A stretch of DNA of 64,000 nucleotides from Rhodocyclaceae bacterium (GCA_016718525.1 JADKDD010000002.1:1240001-1304000); one strand, 5' to 3'. Shown: positions 42,169 through 51,553, counted from the first letter of the stretch. The notes: generated by a model not told the origin, from the letters alone. Translations and numbers: made by a program.

Positions 42169-43305
42169 ATGGAACGCGATGAAGGCCTGAAGTTCATGTA
42201 TCAACTGCTGACGATGATGTTGCAGAAGAAAGGCTCAGACCTTTTCATCACGGCGGGCTTCCCTCCGGCAATGAAAATCGACGGCAAGATGACACCGGCA
42301 ACAACCCAGGCCTTGTCGCCCCAGCACACCGCCGAGCTGGCGCGCGCCATCATGAACGACAAGCAGGCAGCGGCTTTTGAAGCAACCAAAGAATGCAATT
42401 TCGCTATAGCACCTGCAGCCATCGGGCGTTTTCGCGTCAATGCCTTTATGCAGCAGCAGCGGGTCGGCATGGTGATCCGGACCATCACTGTTGCTATTCC
42501 TGATTTTGACGACCTGAAACTTCCGCAGGTGCTCAAGGAAGTGATCATGACCAAGCGCGGCCTGGTGTTGTTTGTCGGTGGTACTGGCTCCGGAAAGTCC
42601 ACCTCGTTGGCAGCCATGATCGGTCACCGAAATCAAAACAGTTATGGCCACATCATTACCATCGAGGATCCGGTCGAATACGTACATGAGCACCGGAATT
42701 GCGTTATCACCCAGCGTGAAGTCGGCGTTGATACGGACAGTTGGGAAGTCGCACTGAAGAATACCTTGCGCCAGGCACCCGATGTCATTTTGATCGGCGA
42801 GATTCGCGAAAAGGAAGTAATGGAACACGCGATCGCGTTTGCAGAAACCGGCCACCTGGCGCTTGGAACACTGCACGCCAACAATGCCAACCAGGCATTG
42901 GACCGGATCATCAATTTCTTCCCGGAAGAACGGCGTCCGCAACTACTGATGGATCTTTCGCTGAATTTGAAGGCCATCGTGTCGCAACGCTTGATACCGG
43001 TCAAGGAAGGTAAAGGCCGCGCTGCGGCAGTTGAAGTACTGCTTAACTCGCCTTTGGTCTCGGACCTGATTCATAAAGGCAATATGCATGAGATCAAAGA
43101 GGTAATGAAGAAGTCGAAAGAGTTGGGAATGAAGACTTTCGACATGGCGCTATTTGATCTTTACGAGGAAGATCGTATCAGCTACGAGGACGCACTTCGG
43201 TTTGCAGACTCGATGAACGAAGTCCGCCTGCAAATCAAGCTACACGGCAAGGAAATGGCCAGCAAAGATCTGAATGCGGGAATTCAGAATCTGGATATTG
43301 TCTAG
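42169..43305 (+). CDS. pilU: PilT-like ATPase PilU
   Basis: PilU assists PilT in pilus retraction. The 378-residue product has Walker A VGGTGSGKSTSL, TIEDPVEYVHEHRNC, and Walker B APDVILIGEIREKEVM. It lacks an exact AIRNLIRE but has SPLVSDLIHKGNMHEIKEVM at the same place. It follows pilT after 71 bases and converges with the rlmL-like gene with a 4-base overlap. Confidence 0.94.
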   Translation: MERDEGLKFMYQLLTMMLQKKGSDLFITAGFPPAMKIDGKMTPATTQALSPQHTAELARAIMNDKQAAAFEATKECNFAIAPAAIGRFRVNAFMQQQRVGMVIRTITVAIPDFDDLKLPQVLKEVIMTKRGLVLFVGGTGSGKSTSLAAMIGHRNQNSYGHIITIEDPVEYVHEHRNCVITQREVGVDTDSWEVALKNTLRQAPDVILIGEIREKEVMEHAIAFAETGHLALGTLHANNANQALDRIINFFPEERRPQLLMDLSLNLKAIVSQRLIPVKEGKGRAAAVEVLLNSPLVSDLIHKGNMHEIKEVMKKSKELGMKTFDMALFDLYEEDRISYEDALRFADSMNEVRLQIKLHGKEMASKDLNAGIQNLDIV

Positions 43306-44510
43306 TTGTCCGGATTTTTTGCCGTTGGCTGGCGGGTTCGCGCCGAACCAGCGACGATGTCGATGTTGTAGAGGCGACATTCCAGAGGCCCGTTAAACAG
43401 CGGCGTCTTGCGACCGACACGCAATCCGACGAGTTTCGGAAAGCGTACGTCAGCGGATAAAAACCACGTCCGCCAGCCAGCAAAATTCCGCTTTAGCGCG
43501 TCGCCCAATAACGGATAAAACGCAGCCAACTCATCCTCGTTGCCCAAGCGTTCTCCATAAGGCGGATTGGTAACCAGAGTGCCGTTGTCTGCCGGCGCGG
43601 TTCTTGTCAACAAGTCGGCGCGCTCGACCTTGACCAGCTTTTCGACCCCGGCGTGAGCAAGATTTTGTTGGGTACGAGCAACGGTGTCCGCTGAGATATC
43701 GCTCCCGAAAATTTCCAGCGTTGTCGCTTCGCGTCTACGCTCTGCCGCCGCACGTTGCAAATCCCGCCAAAGCACGGGATCGAAATTTGCCAGGCGTTCA
43801 AAGCCGAATTCACCTGCTTCGCGCGATAAACCCGGCGCATCATCGAGCGCCATTTGCACCGCTTCGAGCAAAAAAGTACCGCTGCCGCACATCGGATCGA
43901 GCAGTGTTTCGCCAGGTGCCCAGCCGGCCAGTCGCAGTATCCCTGCAGCCAGGTTTTCCTTCAGCGGCGCCTCAATCTTGGCCGCTTTGTGCCCACGCTG
44001 ATACAGGGGCTCGCCGCTGGTGTCCAGGTAAATTGTGGCCTGAGTATCGGTCAGAAACAGGTGTATGCGGATTTCGGGATTACGTGTATTCACGCTCGGG
44101 CGGCGACCGGTGTCGCCACGGAAACGATCGCAAATCGCATCTTTCAACTTGAGCGTGATGAACTCGAGACTTTTCAGTGGCGATCGGATCGCCGTGACAT
44201 AGACACGAATGGTCCGGTCGGGACTGAAGAGCTTGTTCCAGTCGATGTTGTAACCGAGGCGGTAAATATCTGCTTCGCTGCGGTAGTCGCCACCGCCGAG
44301 ACGCCACAGTAATCGCGTCGCGATGCGGGATTCGAGGTTGATCCGATAGGCTGTCGCCCAATCGCCGGAACAGGAGGCGCCTCCCGGCAAAGTCTTGACC
44401 TGGCGACCACCCGCTGCAAGAAGGTCTTCCCCAAGAAGCTCTTCAAGCCCGCGCGGGCAACTGGCAAAAAACTGATGTTTCAAAATGGTTTCACCACAAC
44501 GAGAATGCAA
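43302..44510 (-). CDS. THUMP-domain RNA methyltransferase, RlmL-like
   Basis: The 402-residue protein has an N-terminal THUMP-type RNA-binding region and a methyltransferase domain with DPMCGSGTFLLEA and the catalytic TNPPYGERLG. It corresponds to the N-terminal half of E. coli RlmKL, which makes m2G2445 in 23S rRNA. The annotated start overlaps hemJ by 31 bases; a TTG at 44483, overlapping the hemJ stop, is an equally good start. Confidence 0.88.
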   Translation of the reverse strand: MHSRCGETILKHQFFASCPRGLEELLGEDLLAAGGRQVKTLPGGASCSGDWATAYRINLESRIATRLLWRLGGGDYRSEADIYRLGYNIDWNKLFSPDRTIRVYVTAIRSPLKSLEFITLKLKDAICDRFRGDTGRRPSVNTRNPEIRIHLFLTDTQATIYLDTSGEPLYQRGHKAAKIEAPLKENLAAGILRLAGWAPGETLLDPMCGSGTFLLEAVQMALDDAPGLSREAGEFGFERLANFDPVLWRDLQRAAAERRREATTLEIFGSDISADTVARTQQNLAHAGVEKLVKVERADLLTRTAPADNGTLVTNPPYGERLGNEDELAAFYPLLGDALKRNFAGWRTWFLSADVRFPKLVGLRVGRKTPLFNGPLECRLYNIDIVAGSARTRQPTAKNPDN

Positions 44511-44896
44511 ATTGCAACCAGCGCCAAGACCGGGACTTCGTTAAAGAAACGGAACCAGACATGGCTCCTGATCGATGTTCCCGCTACAAATCCACGCAGA
44601 ATTCTGCCGCACCAGATATGGTAACCAAGCAGACCAAATACCAAAGTGACTTTGACATGCAACCATGTACCCGAGAACCCGTAACCTAACCACAACCAAA
44701 AACCGGAGCCAATTGCCAGGACACAGATTGGGGTAACAAAACGATAGAGCTTTTGTGCCATCAGCAGCAAACGCCCACGCTCGGAATTGCTCTCTGCCGG
44801 GACCATGGCCAGATTGACGAAGATCCTTGGAAGATAGAACAAGCCGGCAAACCAGCTGACCACGAAGACGATATGAAATGCTTTCATCCAGAGCAT
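44480..44896 (-). CDS. hemJ: HemJ-type protoporphyrinogen IX oxidase
   Basis: The ATG at 44896 gives 138 residues with four membrane helices. MLWMKAFHIVFVVSWFAGLFYLPR carries the conserved histidine, LYRFVTPICVLAIGSG and WLHVKVTLVFGLLGYH follow. HemJ (UPF0093) oxidises protoporphyrinogen to protoporphyrin in many proteobacteria lacking HemG/HemY. With hemE it gives two haem genes in the window. It overlaps its upstream neighbour by 13 bases. Confidence 0.85.
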   Translation of the reverse strand: MLWMKAFHIVFVVSWFAGLFYLPRIFVNLAMVPAESNSERGRLLLMAQKLYRFVTPICVLAIGSGFWLWLGYGFSGTWLHVKVTLVFGLLGYHIWCGRILRGFVAGTSIRSHVWFRFFNEVPVLALVAICILVVVKPF

Positions 44897-45780
44897 GTTG
44901 TCTCGCTTTCCGGCGCGCGGCCAATACCTGAATGCACCGTGGGGTAAGCCAGGCGCAACCCGAGTTCCCGCTTCATGCGGGTGTTGATCAAACGCCGCGA
45001 TTCGCCGGCGAAGGACCATTGAGTCGGGGAGAGCTCCATCGCTGCTTGCGCCCGCGACAGGCGTGGTGCCCGAGGTAAATTGAAGCTGTCGGCCAGAAGA
45101 TCAAACCATTCACCCATCGCCAGACCGGAGTCATCGTTGATGTTGTAACTGCGGTTACTACGACCGTGGCGTAGCGCGGCAAGACAAGCGCGCCCGAGGT
45201 CATTGGCGTGAATGTGATTGGTATAACTATCCTCGCCAGCAACTATCAACGGCAGGCGCTGCCGTACGCGGTCCAGCGGCAGACGGTCGGCAGCGTAAAT
45301 CCCGGGCGCGCGCAAAATACTGATCCGACAATTCCTATATCGCCCGCCATGTTTGCCAAAATCACGCAATAGTCGCTCGGCACTGACCCGTCGTTTCGCC
45401 CGCGCCGAGCTTGCCGCCAGGGGACGCGTCTCCGGCACCATTGCACCCTCGCAATTGCCGTACACGCCGCTGGTACTAATGTAGACCAAGTGTCGTGGTA
45501 CACTTTTTCTCTGCCGCAAACAGGCAATCAAGCGCCGGGTTCGCGGATCGTCGGTGCCGTTTGGCGGTGGTGGTGCGCTGTGGATCACCGCGTCGGCAAT
45601 CCCGGCAAGTCGCCGCAAAGTGTCACGTTGATCGAGGTCGCCACAAATTTGAACTACGCCCGAACGGCTCAACTCCTCGTCGCGCCGACGTACCAAAGCA
45701 ATGACCCGCCAGCGTTTTGACAGTTGCGGCAACACCCTGCGGACCACATCTCCACAGCCAACAATCAGCAGATTTCTCAT
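44884..45780 (-). CDS. NAD-dependent epimerase/dehydratase family protein
   Basis: The 298-residue extended SDR begins LLIVGCGDVVRRVLPQLS, a YeeZ-like nucleotide-binding start. LVYISTSGVYGNCEG supplies the SDR tyrosine region (STSGVYG). The substrate is unknown. It is divergent from the ferredoxin reductase-like gene, whose ATG is 14 bases away, so the promoter must be short or lie inside this gene. Confidence 0.8.
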   Translation of the reverse strand: MRNLLIVGCGDVVRRVLPQLSKRWRVIALVRRRDEELSRSGVVQICGDLDQRDTLRRLAGIADAVIHSAPPPPNGTDDPRTRRLIACLRQRKSVPRHLVYISTSGVYGNCEGAMVPETRPLAASSARAKRRVSAERLLRDFGKHGGRYRNCRISILRAPGIYAADRLPLDRVRQRLPLIVAGEDSYTNHIHANDLGRACLAALRHGRSNRSYNINDDSGLAMGEWFDLLADSFNLPRAPRLSRAQAAMELSPTQWSFAGESRRLINTRMKRELGLRLAYPTVHSGIGRAPESETTCSG

Positions 45781-45794
45781 CGGAAGATTATCGC

Positions 45795-46799
45795 ATGTCG
45801 TTTCAGATCAACCTTCAGCCTAGCGGACATCACTACAGCGCGGACGACAATGTCTCTTTACTGGATGCAGCGCTCGCGGCGGGTTTTGTGCTGCCTTATG
45901 GTTGCCGCAATGGTGCCTGCGGCAGCTGCAAAGGTAAGGTGATCAGCGGCGAAATTGACCATGGCAAAGCGCAGCTGTCGGCCCTGCCTGACGCTGATCG
46001 GAGCAAGGGTCTGGCACTTTTCTGTTGTGCGACAGCACGCTCGGATTTGACGCTCGAGTGTCGTGAAGTTGCGAATGCCAAAGACATCCCGCTAAGGATC
46101 CTCCCATGCCGGGTTCAGCATATTGAGCGGGTTGCCAGCGACGTGATTATCTTGTCGTTGAAGCTACCGACCAACGAACGCTTGCAGTTTCTGCCTGGGC
46201 AATATATTGAGTTCTTGCTTAAAGACGGTAAGCGCCGGGCATTTTCGATCGCCAACGCACCACATCAAGATGAACTGTTGACTTTGCACATACGCCGGGT
46301 TGATGGCGGTTCATTTACTACCCATGTCTTTGAGGTCATGAAAGAGAAGGAAATCCTCCGTTTTCAGGGGCCGATGGGAACTTTCTTTCTGCGTGAAGAA
46401 TCGTCCAAGCCGATCATTCTCGTCGCTGGTGGTACCGGATTTGCGCCGATCAAGGCGATCATTGAACATGCCATTGAGCAAAAGCACTCGCGACCGATGC
46501 AGCTGTACTGGGGTGCGCAGAGCCGCTCTGGTCTCTACCTGCCGGAATTGCCTGCGAAATGGCCATTGGATTATGTTCCAGTGCTGTCCAACGCCAGCGC
46601 AGGAGATGACTGGATCGGCCGCACAGGCTTCGTTCACCAAGCGGTCATTACGGACCATTCCGACCTGAGCGAATTTCAGATATATGCCTGTGGGTCACCG
46701 GCGATGATTGACGCGGCACACCGGGATTTCATTGCTGCCGGATTGCCTGAGGAAGAATTTTTCGCTGACGCATTTAATCTCGCGCCTCCGGGGAGCTAA
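45795..46799 (+). CDS. 2Fe-2S ferredoxin-NAD(P)H reductase (CDP-6-deoxyglucoseen reductase-like)
   Basis: The ATG at 45795 gives 334 residues. The N-terminal plant-type ferredoxin domain has its cysteines in YGCRNGACGSCKG and a later FCCATA. The reductase half has RAFSIANAP for FAD and LVAGGTGFAPIKAIIEHA for NAD(P)H. The best-known relatives are AscD-type reductases and oxygenase reductases. No sugar or oxygenase genes lie nearby, so the electron acceptor is unknown. Confidence 0.85.
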   Translation: MSFQINLQPSGHHYSADDNVSLLDAALAAGFVLPYGCRNGACGSCKGKVISGEIDHGKAQLSALPDADRSKGLALFCCATARSDLTLECREVANAKDIPLRILPCRVQHIERVASDVIILSLKLPTNERLQFLPGQYIEFLLKDGKRRAFSIANAPHQDELLTLHIRRVDGGSFTTHVFEVMKEKEILRFQGPMGTFFLREESSKPIILVAGGTGFAPIKAIIEHAIEQKHSRPMQLYWGAQSRSGLYLPELPAKWPLDYVPVLSNASAGDDWIGRTGFVHQAVITDHSDLSEFQIYACGSPAMIDAAHRDFIAAGLPEEEFFADAFNLAPPGS

Positions 46800-46812
46800 G
46801 GCCAGTGTAATA

Positions 46813-47101
46813 AAGGCGTCCCGTCACGCTACGGCGAGGAGTTGCCACCCCGCGAAGCGGAGACCAAGGCATGCAGAGCCCGTCTTTTGCGCGACCGCCT
46901 TGTAGCTGGTAGTTTCTGGTTTTGCTCTGTTTCACCACACGCTACGGCGAGGAGCACGTCTTTTGGGCGACCGCCTTGTAGCTGGTAGTTTCTGGTTTTG
47001 CTCTGTTTCACCACACGCTACGGCGAGGAGCACGTCTTTTGGGCGACCGCCTTGTAGCTGGTAGTTTCTGGTTTTGCTCTGTTTCACCAGTACCAACTGG
47101 G
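46813..47101 (+). repeat. Tandem array of the dispersed repeat with 76-bp units
   Basis: Between arms AAGGCGTCCCG (46813-46823) and ACCAGTACCAACTGG (to about 47100) lie three tandem units. Units at 46938-47013 and 47014-47089 are both 76 bp and identical. The first, at 46825-46937, is 113 bp because a 39-bp stretch replaces two bases after CACGCTACGGCGAGGAG. Units are contiguous with no spacers, unlike CRISPR. The array separates two convergent genes. Confidence 0.9.
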
Positions 47102-47124
47102 TCGTCACCCGGACTGTTCGCGGT

Positions 47125-48087
47125 TCAGATTACAGGCGCTTTGGAAATGGCGCCACCGATCAAACTTGCTGCCATCCAGAGCATCACCGCCCCATACAGA
47201 AAGCGCGGTGCCCAGGTGGCGAACTGTTCGTACCAGTTGTTGATGGTGATGGTTTCCAGTTCTGTGTGGCGCAGCAACATCTCCGGCAAGGTTCCGCTGG
47301 CTTCTCCAGTGGCGATGAATGCAAGCAGGCGATGGCGACTCTCAGGGCCGCCCAGTTCAACAACATCGCCAACCGCTTGTGCCAGCGTTGCACCATTGGT
47401 GATGCTCGGGATGAGGGCCCCAAACTCCTTGCGGATGGAATAGTCGGTCACTGTGTTCAATGCAATCGGCAGGGCCTCAAGCATTGGCAGTCCCGCGTCG
47501 AGCATCAAACCGAGACTCTCAAAGAAATCACGGACATTCTGGCGCAGGATCAGCTGGCCAAAAACAGGTGTCAGCCGCAGCCGGGAACTCGATGCCGAAC
47601 CGGCAAACCACCAACGAAAAGCGAGCACGGCCAGCCCGACCAACAGTATTGGTCGTAACACCTGACCGAGGTAGGTAAGCCGTCCGGTGTTACCGGTCAC
47701 CAGTCCGGGTAGCGGGTCCAGAAAGAGCGCAAGCAGGAATACTGCGGCAGGTAGCCATAAGCGCGACTTGATTTTCGCCACCTGCATCGCCCGGGTGGTG
47801 TAGAAACCGGCGAGCCGGCGGTAGATCCGTGCCGGACTTCCGCCACTCATTGCGGCGTGAATCAATCGTGACTCAAGCGTGGTGAACAACCCGCTACGCT
47901 CACCTGCGACAGAAAACTCAACCCGTTTCATCAGCGCACGCATTGCGGTCAAGCGCTGCCTCGCGACCGGCGGCAAGTCCAGTACCGAAAAACTACGGTC
48001 GAATGGCAAACCTGCACTTTCCATTTGCGCCAGTTGCTGATACAGCTGAGCGCGGATTCCAAGCGGCAAGGGTTCATGAGTCTTCAT
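47125..48087 (-). CDS. Orphan type II secretion F-domain (PilC/GspF-like) protein
   Basis: I chose the ATG at 48087 (320 residues); the longer frame lacks support and would overlap the divergent SDR gene. The protein has two T2SF-like halves and membrane helices (LPAAVFLLALFLDPLPG, ILLVGLAVLAFRWWF, and a C-terminal LYGAVMLWMAASLIGG). GLMLDAGLPMLEALPIA and FIATGEASGTLPEML are F-protein signatures. No secretion ATPase or pseudopilin is adjacent, so its partner system is elsewhere or absent. Confidence 0.8.
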   Translation of the reverse strand: MKTHEPLPLGIRAQLYQQLAQMESAGLPFDRSFSVLDLPPVARQRLTAMRALMKRVEFSVAGERSGLFTTLESRLIHAAMSGGSPARIYRRLAGFYTTRAMQVAKIKSRLWLPAAVFLLALFLDPLPGLVTGNTGRLTYLGQVLRPILLVGLAVLAFRWWFAGSASSSRLRLTPVFGQLILRQNVRDFFESLGLMLDAGLPMLEALPIALNTVTDYSIRKEFGALIPSITNGATLAQAVGDVVELGGPESRHRLLAFIATGEASGTLPEMLLRHTELETITINNWYEQFATWAPRFLYGAVMLWMAASLIGGAISKAPVI

Positions 48088-48209
48088 CCGCACCATGGTA
48101 ACCCGCGATATGACCGCGTCGCTCTGTATTTGATCAAGGCTCCAGCAATTGATCTGGTCGCACTGTTCTTCAAGCGATAATGGGTAGAGGTCCCTAATCG
48201 TTACCAACC

Positions 48210-48923
48210 ATGCAGCAGCTTCAATCAAGTAACACAGAACATAGCCTCGCTGTGGTCATCGGCGCCAACGGCGGCCTTGGAAGTGCGCTGTTGGCTGAGT
48301 TTGCCCGTGAAAAGCTATTCGCGCGATTCATTGGTTTCAGTCGTAAAAGTACACCTAGCCTGGATTTACTCAGTGAAGCCAGCATCGTTGAGTGCGCGCG
48401 CCACATCGGAGCCATTGGCAGCCCGCGCCTGGTGATCGACGCCACTGGCTTCCTCTACGATGCTGAAGTCGAACCCGAGAAGAGCTTGCGACAACTGACC
48501 CCGGAGCATTTGGCCAAGGCGTTCGCCGTGAATGCCATCGGACCGGCACTGTTGATGAAACATTTCCTGCCGCTCATGCCGCGTCGCGAGCGGGCGGTGT
48601 TTGCAACTCTTTCAGCCAAGGTTGGCAGCATTGGTGACAATCATTTGGGTGGCTGGTACAGCTATCGCGCCTCAAAAGCGGCATTGAATCAATTGGTGCG
48701 TACTGCTGCAATAGAGTTGCGGCGCACTGCTCCCAATGCGATTTGCGTGGCTTTGCATCCCGGCACCGTCGATACCCGGCTGTCAGAGCCATTTTCAAAG
48801 TCCGGACTGGAGCTACAAACGCCGGCGTTGGCGGCGCGTCGTTTGCTGGATGTCATTGCAAACCTGGATTCCACACAGAGTGGGCAATTTTTTGACTATC
48901 GCGGTCGCAACTTACCGTGGTAA
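48210..48923 (+). CDS. Short-chain dehydrogenase/reductase
   Basis: The 237-residue protein has the SDR cofactor loop VVIGANGGLGSALLA, a catalytic serine region (FATLSAKVGSIGDN) and the YRASKAALN active-site motif with tyrosine and lysine. The C-terminal HPGTVDTRLSEPF is also typical. It resembles CsgA-like SDRs. The substrate is not known. It begins a run with the lipocalin, Trp-rich protein and FAD oxidoreductase genes. Confidence 0.85.
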   Translation: MQQLQSSNTEHSLAVVIGANGGLGSALLAEFAREKLFARFIGFSRKSTPSLDLLSEASIVECARHIGAIGSPRLVIDATGFLYDAEVEPEKSLRQLTPEHLAKAFAVNAIGPALLMKHFLPLMPRRERAVFATLSAKVGSIGDNHLGGWYSYRASKAALNQLVRTAAIELRRTAPNAICVALHPGTVDTRLSEPFSKSGLELQTPALAARRLLDVIANLDSTQSGQFFDYRGRNLPW

Positions 48924-48952
48924 TTACGGCAACTTTATTGAGGACGTGCACG

Positions 48953-49486
48953 ATGAGATTGAGTAGTTTTTTGGTGGTGGTTCTTTTCGGACTGACTGCC
49001 TGTTCAACTAATGCGCCTGACGGAATTACGGCGGTCACATCATTCGAAATCACGCGCTATGCAGGTAAATGGTACGAGATCGCGCGCCTTGATCATTCCT
49101 TCGAACGTGATATGACCGACGTAAGTGCCAACTATCGCCAACAGGATGATGGCAGCGTCGAGGTCATCAATCGTGGTTTCGATACCAAGCGCAATGAGTG
49201 GCGCGAGGCGATAGGCAAAGCAAAGTTCACTGGTGATACCAATCGTGCCTCGCTGAAGGTCTCATTCTTTGGTCCTTTCTATGGTGGATATCATGTCGTC
49301 GCGCTTGATCAAAAAGACTACCGATGGGCATTGGTGGCTGGCCCTGACCGTGATTACTTATGGATCCTTGCCCGCGACCGGCAGTTGCCGCCGGAGATTC
49401 GCGAACAGTTGCTGGTGCGAGCGCGCGAATTGGGGTTCGATACGCAAAAACTGATTTGGGTCAGCCACAACCGGCGTGATGGTTAG
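48953..49486 (+). CDS. blc: Outer-membrane lipocalin Blc
   Basis: The ATG at 48953 gives 177 residues. The lipobox LTAC puts the lipidated cysteine at residue 17. The lipocalin signature YAGKWYEIARLDHSFER follows, and WALVAGPDRDYLWILAR is the third conserved region. Blc binds lysophospholipids or fatty acids in the outer membrane. The stop is nine bases before the Trp-rich protein gene. Confidence 0.92.
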   Translation: MRLSSFLVVVLFGLTACSTNAPDGITAVTSFEITRYAGKWYEIARLDHSFERDMTDVSANYRQQDDGSVEVINRGFDTKRNEWREAIGKAKFTGDTNRASLKVSFFGPFYGGYHVVALDQKDYRWALVAGPDRDYLWILARDRQLPPEIREQLLVRARELGFDTQKLIWVSHNRRDG

Positions 49487-49495
49487 CAGTACAAG

Positions 49496-49732
49496 ATGAG
49501 ATCATCAAACAAACGGGTAGTAAATCCACGAAAACTGCTGTTGAGCAAGTGGACTGCCGTGGTGCCACAAAACAAGGAAAAGCACTTTCTGGTGACAAAG
49601 CTGGTTCCAGCTGAACTGCCCGCAACCCGGGTTGAAGCCGTCGAACTCGAGGCCATTTACTCGCGACGCTGCTTCGTCATGCCTTGGAGCAATCTGACCG
49701 ACCAATCACAGTGGTTACAGGGTTGGAAGTAG
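49496..49732 (+). CDS. TIGR02450-type Trp-rich small protein
   Basis: The 78-residue product matches the TIGR02450 pattern: NPRKLLLSKWTAVVPQNKEKHF, RRCFVMPWSNLTD and a WLQGWK ending. No function is known. It abuts the next gene by one base and often occurs beside oxidoreductase genes in proteobacteria. Confidence 0.8.
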   Translation: MRSSNKRVVNPRKLLLSKWTAVVPQNKEKHFLVTKLVPAELPATRVEAVELEAIYSRRCFVMPWSNLTDQSQWLQGWK

Positions 49733-49733
49733 C

Positions 49734-50726
49734 ATGACCGACACTATTAAACATATTGCCATCATCGGCGCCGGCATCGCTGGATTGTCTTGCGCGACTG
49801 TGCTTAAGCAAGCCGACTTGCGGGTCAGTATTTTTGATAAAAGCAAGGGACCAGCCGGGCGCATGAGTACCCGGCGCGGCGAATCTTGGGAATGCGATCA
49901 CGGAGCGCAATATTTCACTGCTCGCGATGCGGATTTTCGCGCCGAGGTTCTCCGTTGGGAGAGTGCAGGGGTAGCCGGGATTTGGCGGCCCCGAATCAAG
50001 GTGTTTGATGGCAAATCGCTGAAGGATAGTGAATCTGCGCTCGAGCGATTCGTCGGTATTCCGCGCATGACGTCGCCGGCACGGTTCATCTCCGATGACC
50101 TCAATCTGACTTGCCAGACCACGATACAGGAGATCCAGAAAAGTCCTGACGGATGGTTGCTGCGCTCGGCAGAACGCAGCTGGTTGGTCGACCACTTTGA
50201 TGCGGTCATACTGGCATTGCCGGCGCCACAGGCAACTACTCTTTTGGAAACTCAGTCGACTGATTTTGCCGCGGTGGCAAAATGCGCCAACATGCGCGGC
50301 GCCTGGGCAATGATGCTTCGCTACGCTGCGCCGCTTGATCTTCCGTTTGATGCAGTCTTTGTCAATGACGAACCGCTGCGTTGGCTTGCGCGCAACAGCA
50401 GCAAACCAGGGCGCGGCGGCGACGAAACCTGGTTGCTGCATGCCAACGCTGAGTGGAGCGAGGCACATCTTGAGGACGAAGCCGATTCGGTGGCGAATGT
50501 GCTGTTGGCCGCCTTCGCCCGACTCGGTGGACCGGCACCGCAAGCGTGGTCAGTGCATCGCTGGCGCTATGCCGACACTGAACCTGCACTAGAGGTCGGG
50601 TTCTTGTGGAACGACATTACCGGCATCGGATTGTGCGGTGACTGGCTCAATGGCGGAAAGGTACAGGGCGCGTGGGTAAGTGGCAGGGAACTCGGGCAGC
50701 GCGTCGTCCAGACTCTCGCGAGGTAG
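49734..50726 (+). CDS. FAD-dependent oxidoreductase, renalase-like
   Basis: The 330-residue flavoprotein begins HIAIIGAGIAGLSCATVLKQ and has GPAGRMSTRRGES and CDHGAQYFTARD, characteristic of renalase/amine-oxidase-like proteins. The C-terminal FLWNDITGIGLCGDWLNGG contacts FAD. The substrate is not defined. It converges on livF across a gap that holds a short dispersed repeat copy. Confidence 0.85.
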   Translation: MTDTIKHIAIIGAGIAGLSCATVLKQADLRVSIFDKSKGPAGRMSTRRGESWECDHGAQYFTARDADFRAEVLRWESAGVAGIWRPRIKVFDGKSLKDSESALERFVGIPRMTSPARFISDDLNLTCQTTIQEIQKSPDGWLLRSAERSWLVDHFDAVILALPAPQATTLLETQSTDFAAVAKCANMRGAWAMMLRYAAPLDLPFDAVFVNDEPLRWLARNSSKPGRGGDETWLLHANAEWSEAHLEDEADSVANVLLAAFARLGGPAPQAWSVHRWRYADTEPALEVGFLWNDITGIGLCGDWLNGGKVQGAWVSGRELGQRVVQTLAR

Positions 50727-50798
50727 AGATCTTGAACGGTTTGCATTGCGCCTCATCGCACGAGATGCATGTGGTTCAAGTACCAAACCACTGAAGCA

Positions 50799-50825
50799 CA
50801 ACGGCGTCCCGCCAGCACCAACTGG
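50799..50825 (+). repeat. Short intergenic dispersed repeat copy
   Basis: CAACGGCGTCCCG then CCAGCACCAACTGG, 27 bases, in the 110-base gap between the convergent FAD oxidoreductase and livF genes. Nothing else is seen in the gap. Confidence 0.8.
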
Positions 50826-50836
50826 CAAACGCGTAA

Positions 50837-51553
50837 CTACTCGCCCAAATAAGCTTCCCGCACTCGCGCATCGGCGAGAAGGTTGGGGGCGGAATCAGCG
50901 ATAGTGATCTTGCCGCTTTCCATGACATAGCCGCGCGAACAAACTTGAAGCGCCAGTTGCGCGTTTTGTTCAACCAGAAAAATCGTCACACCTTGGGCAG
51001 CGACGTTTTGGATCACCTCGAAAACTTTGGCGACCATGATTGGCGCCAGACCCATTGATGGTTCGTCAAGCAGCAGGAGTTTAGGTCGCCCCATCAACGC
51101 GCGACCGATCGCCAGCATTTGCTGTTCGCCGCCCGAGAGCGTTCCGGCAACCTGCTTTTCGCGCTCTTTAAGACGCGGCAGCATTACGAAAATACGCTCG
51201 ATATCGGCGGAAATCTCTGCCATGTCGTTGCGGTGGAAGGCGCCCATCGCAAGGTTTTCGGCAATCGTCAGCCGCGCAAAGATTCCGCGTCCCTCGGGGA
51301 CAAGTGCCAGCCCTTTTCTGATTAACAAATGGCTTTCCAGTTGATTGATTTTGTCACCGGCATAGTGGATCTCGCCGGCTGACGGGATCATGCGGGCAAG
51401 CGCTTTTAGCGTCGAAGTCTTGCCGGCACCATTGGCGCCGAGCAGGCAAACCATCTCGCCTTCCATGACGGAAAACGACACACCTTTGACCGCCGCGATT
51501 CCGCCGTAACGGACTTCAAGGTTTAACGCATCAAGTAGTGGTTTTGAATTCAT
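50837..51553 (-). CDS. livF: Branched-chain amino acid ABC transporter ATPase LivF
   Basis: The 238-residue ATPase has Walker A LLGANGAGKTSTLKAL, the signature GTLSGGEQQMLAIGRALM and Walker B LLLLDEPSMGLAP. It lies 157 bases after livG, unlike the overlapping livG-livM-livH genes. It powers uptake of leucine, isoleucine and valine or related compounds. Confidence 0.93.
   Translation of the reverse strand: MNSKPLLDALNLEVRYGGIAAVKGVSFSVMEGEMVCLLGANGAGKTSTLKALARMIPSAGEIHYAGDKINQLESHLLIRKGLALVPEGRGIFARLTIAENLAMGAFHRNDMAEISADIERIFVMLPRLKEREKQVAGTLSGGEQQMLAIGRALMGRPKLLLLDEPSMGLAPIMVAKVFEVIQNVAAQGVTIFLVEQNAQLALQVCSRGYVMESGKITIADSAPNLLADARVREAYLGE

Noticed and set aside
46829..47014. 61-codon minus-strand open frame in the repeat array
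   Set aside because: It is read through repeated units only, and no start signal or family was found.
46825..47089. Possible CRISPR array
   Set aside because: Units are 76 bp and directly contiguous without unique spacers, and there are no cas genes.
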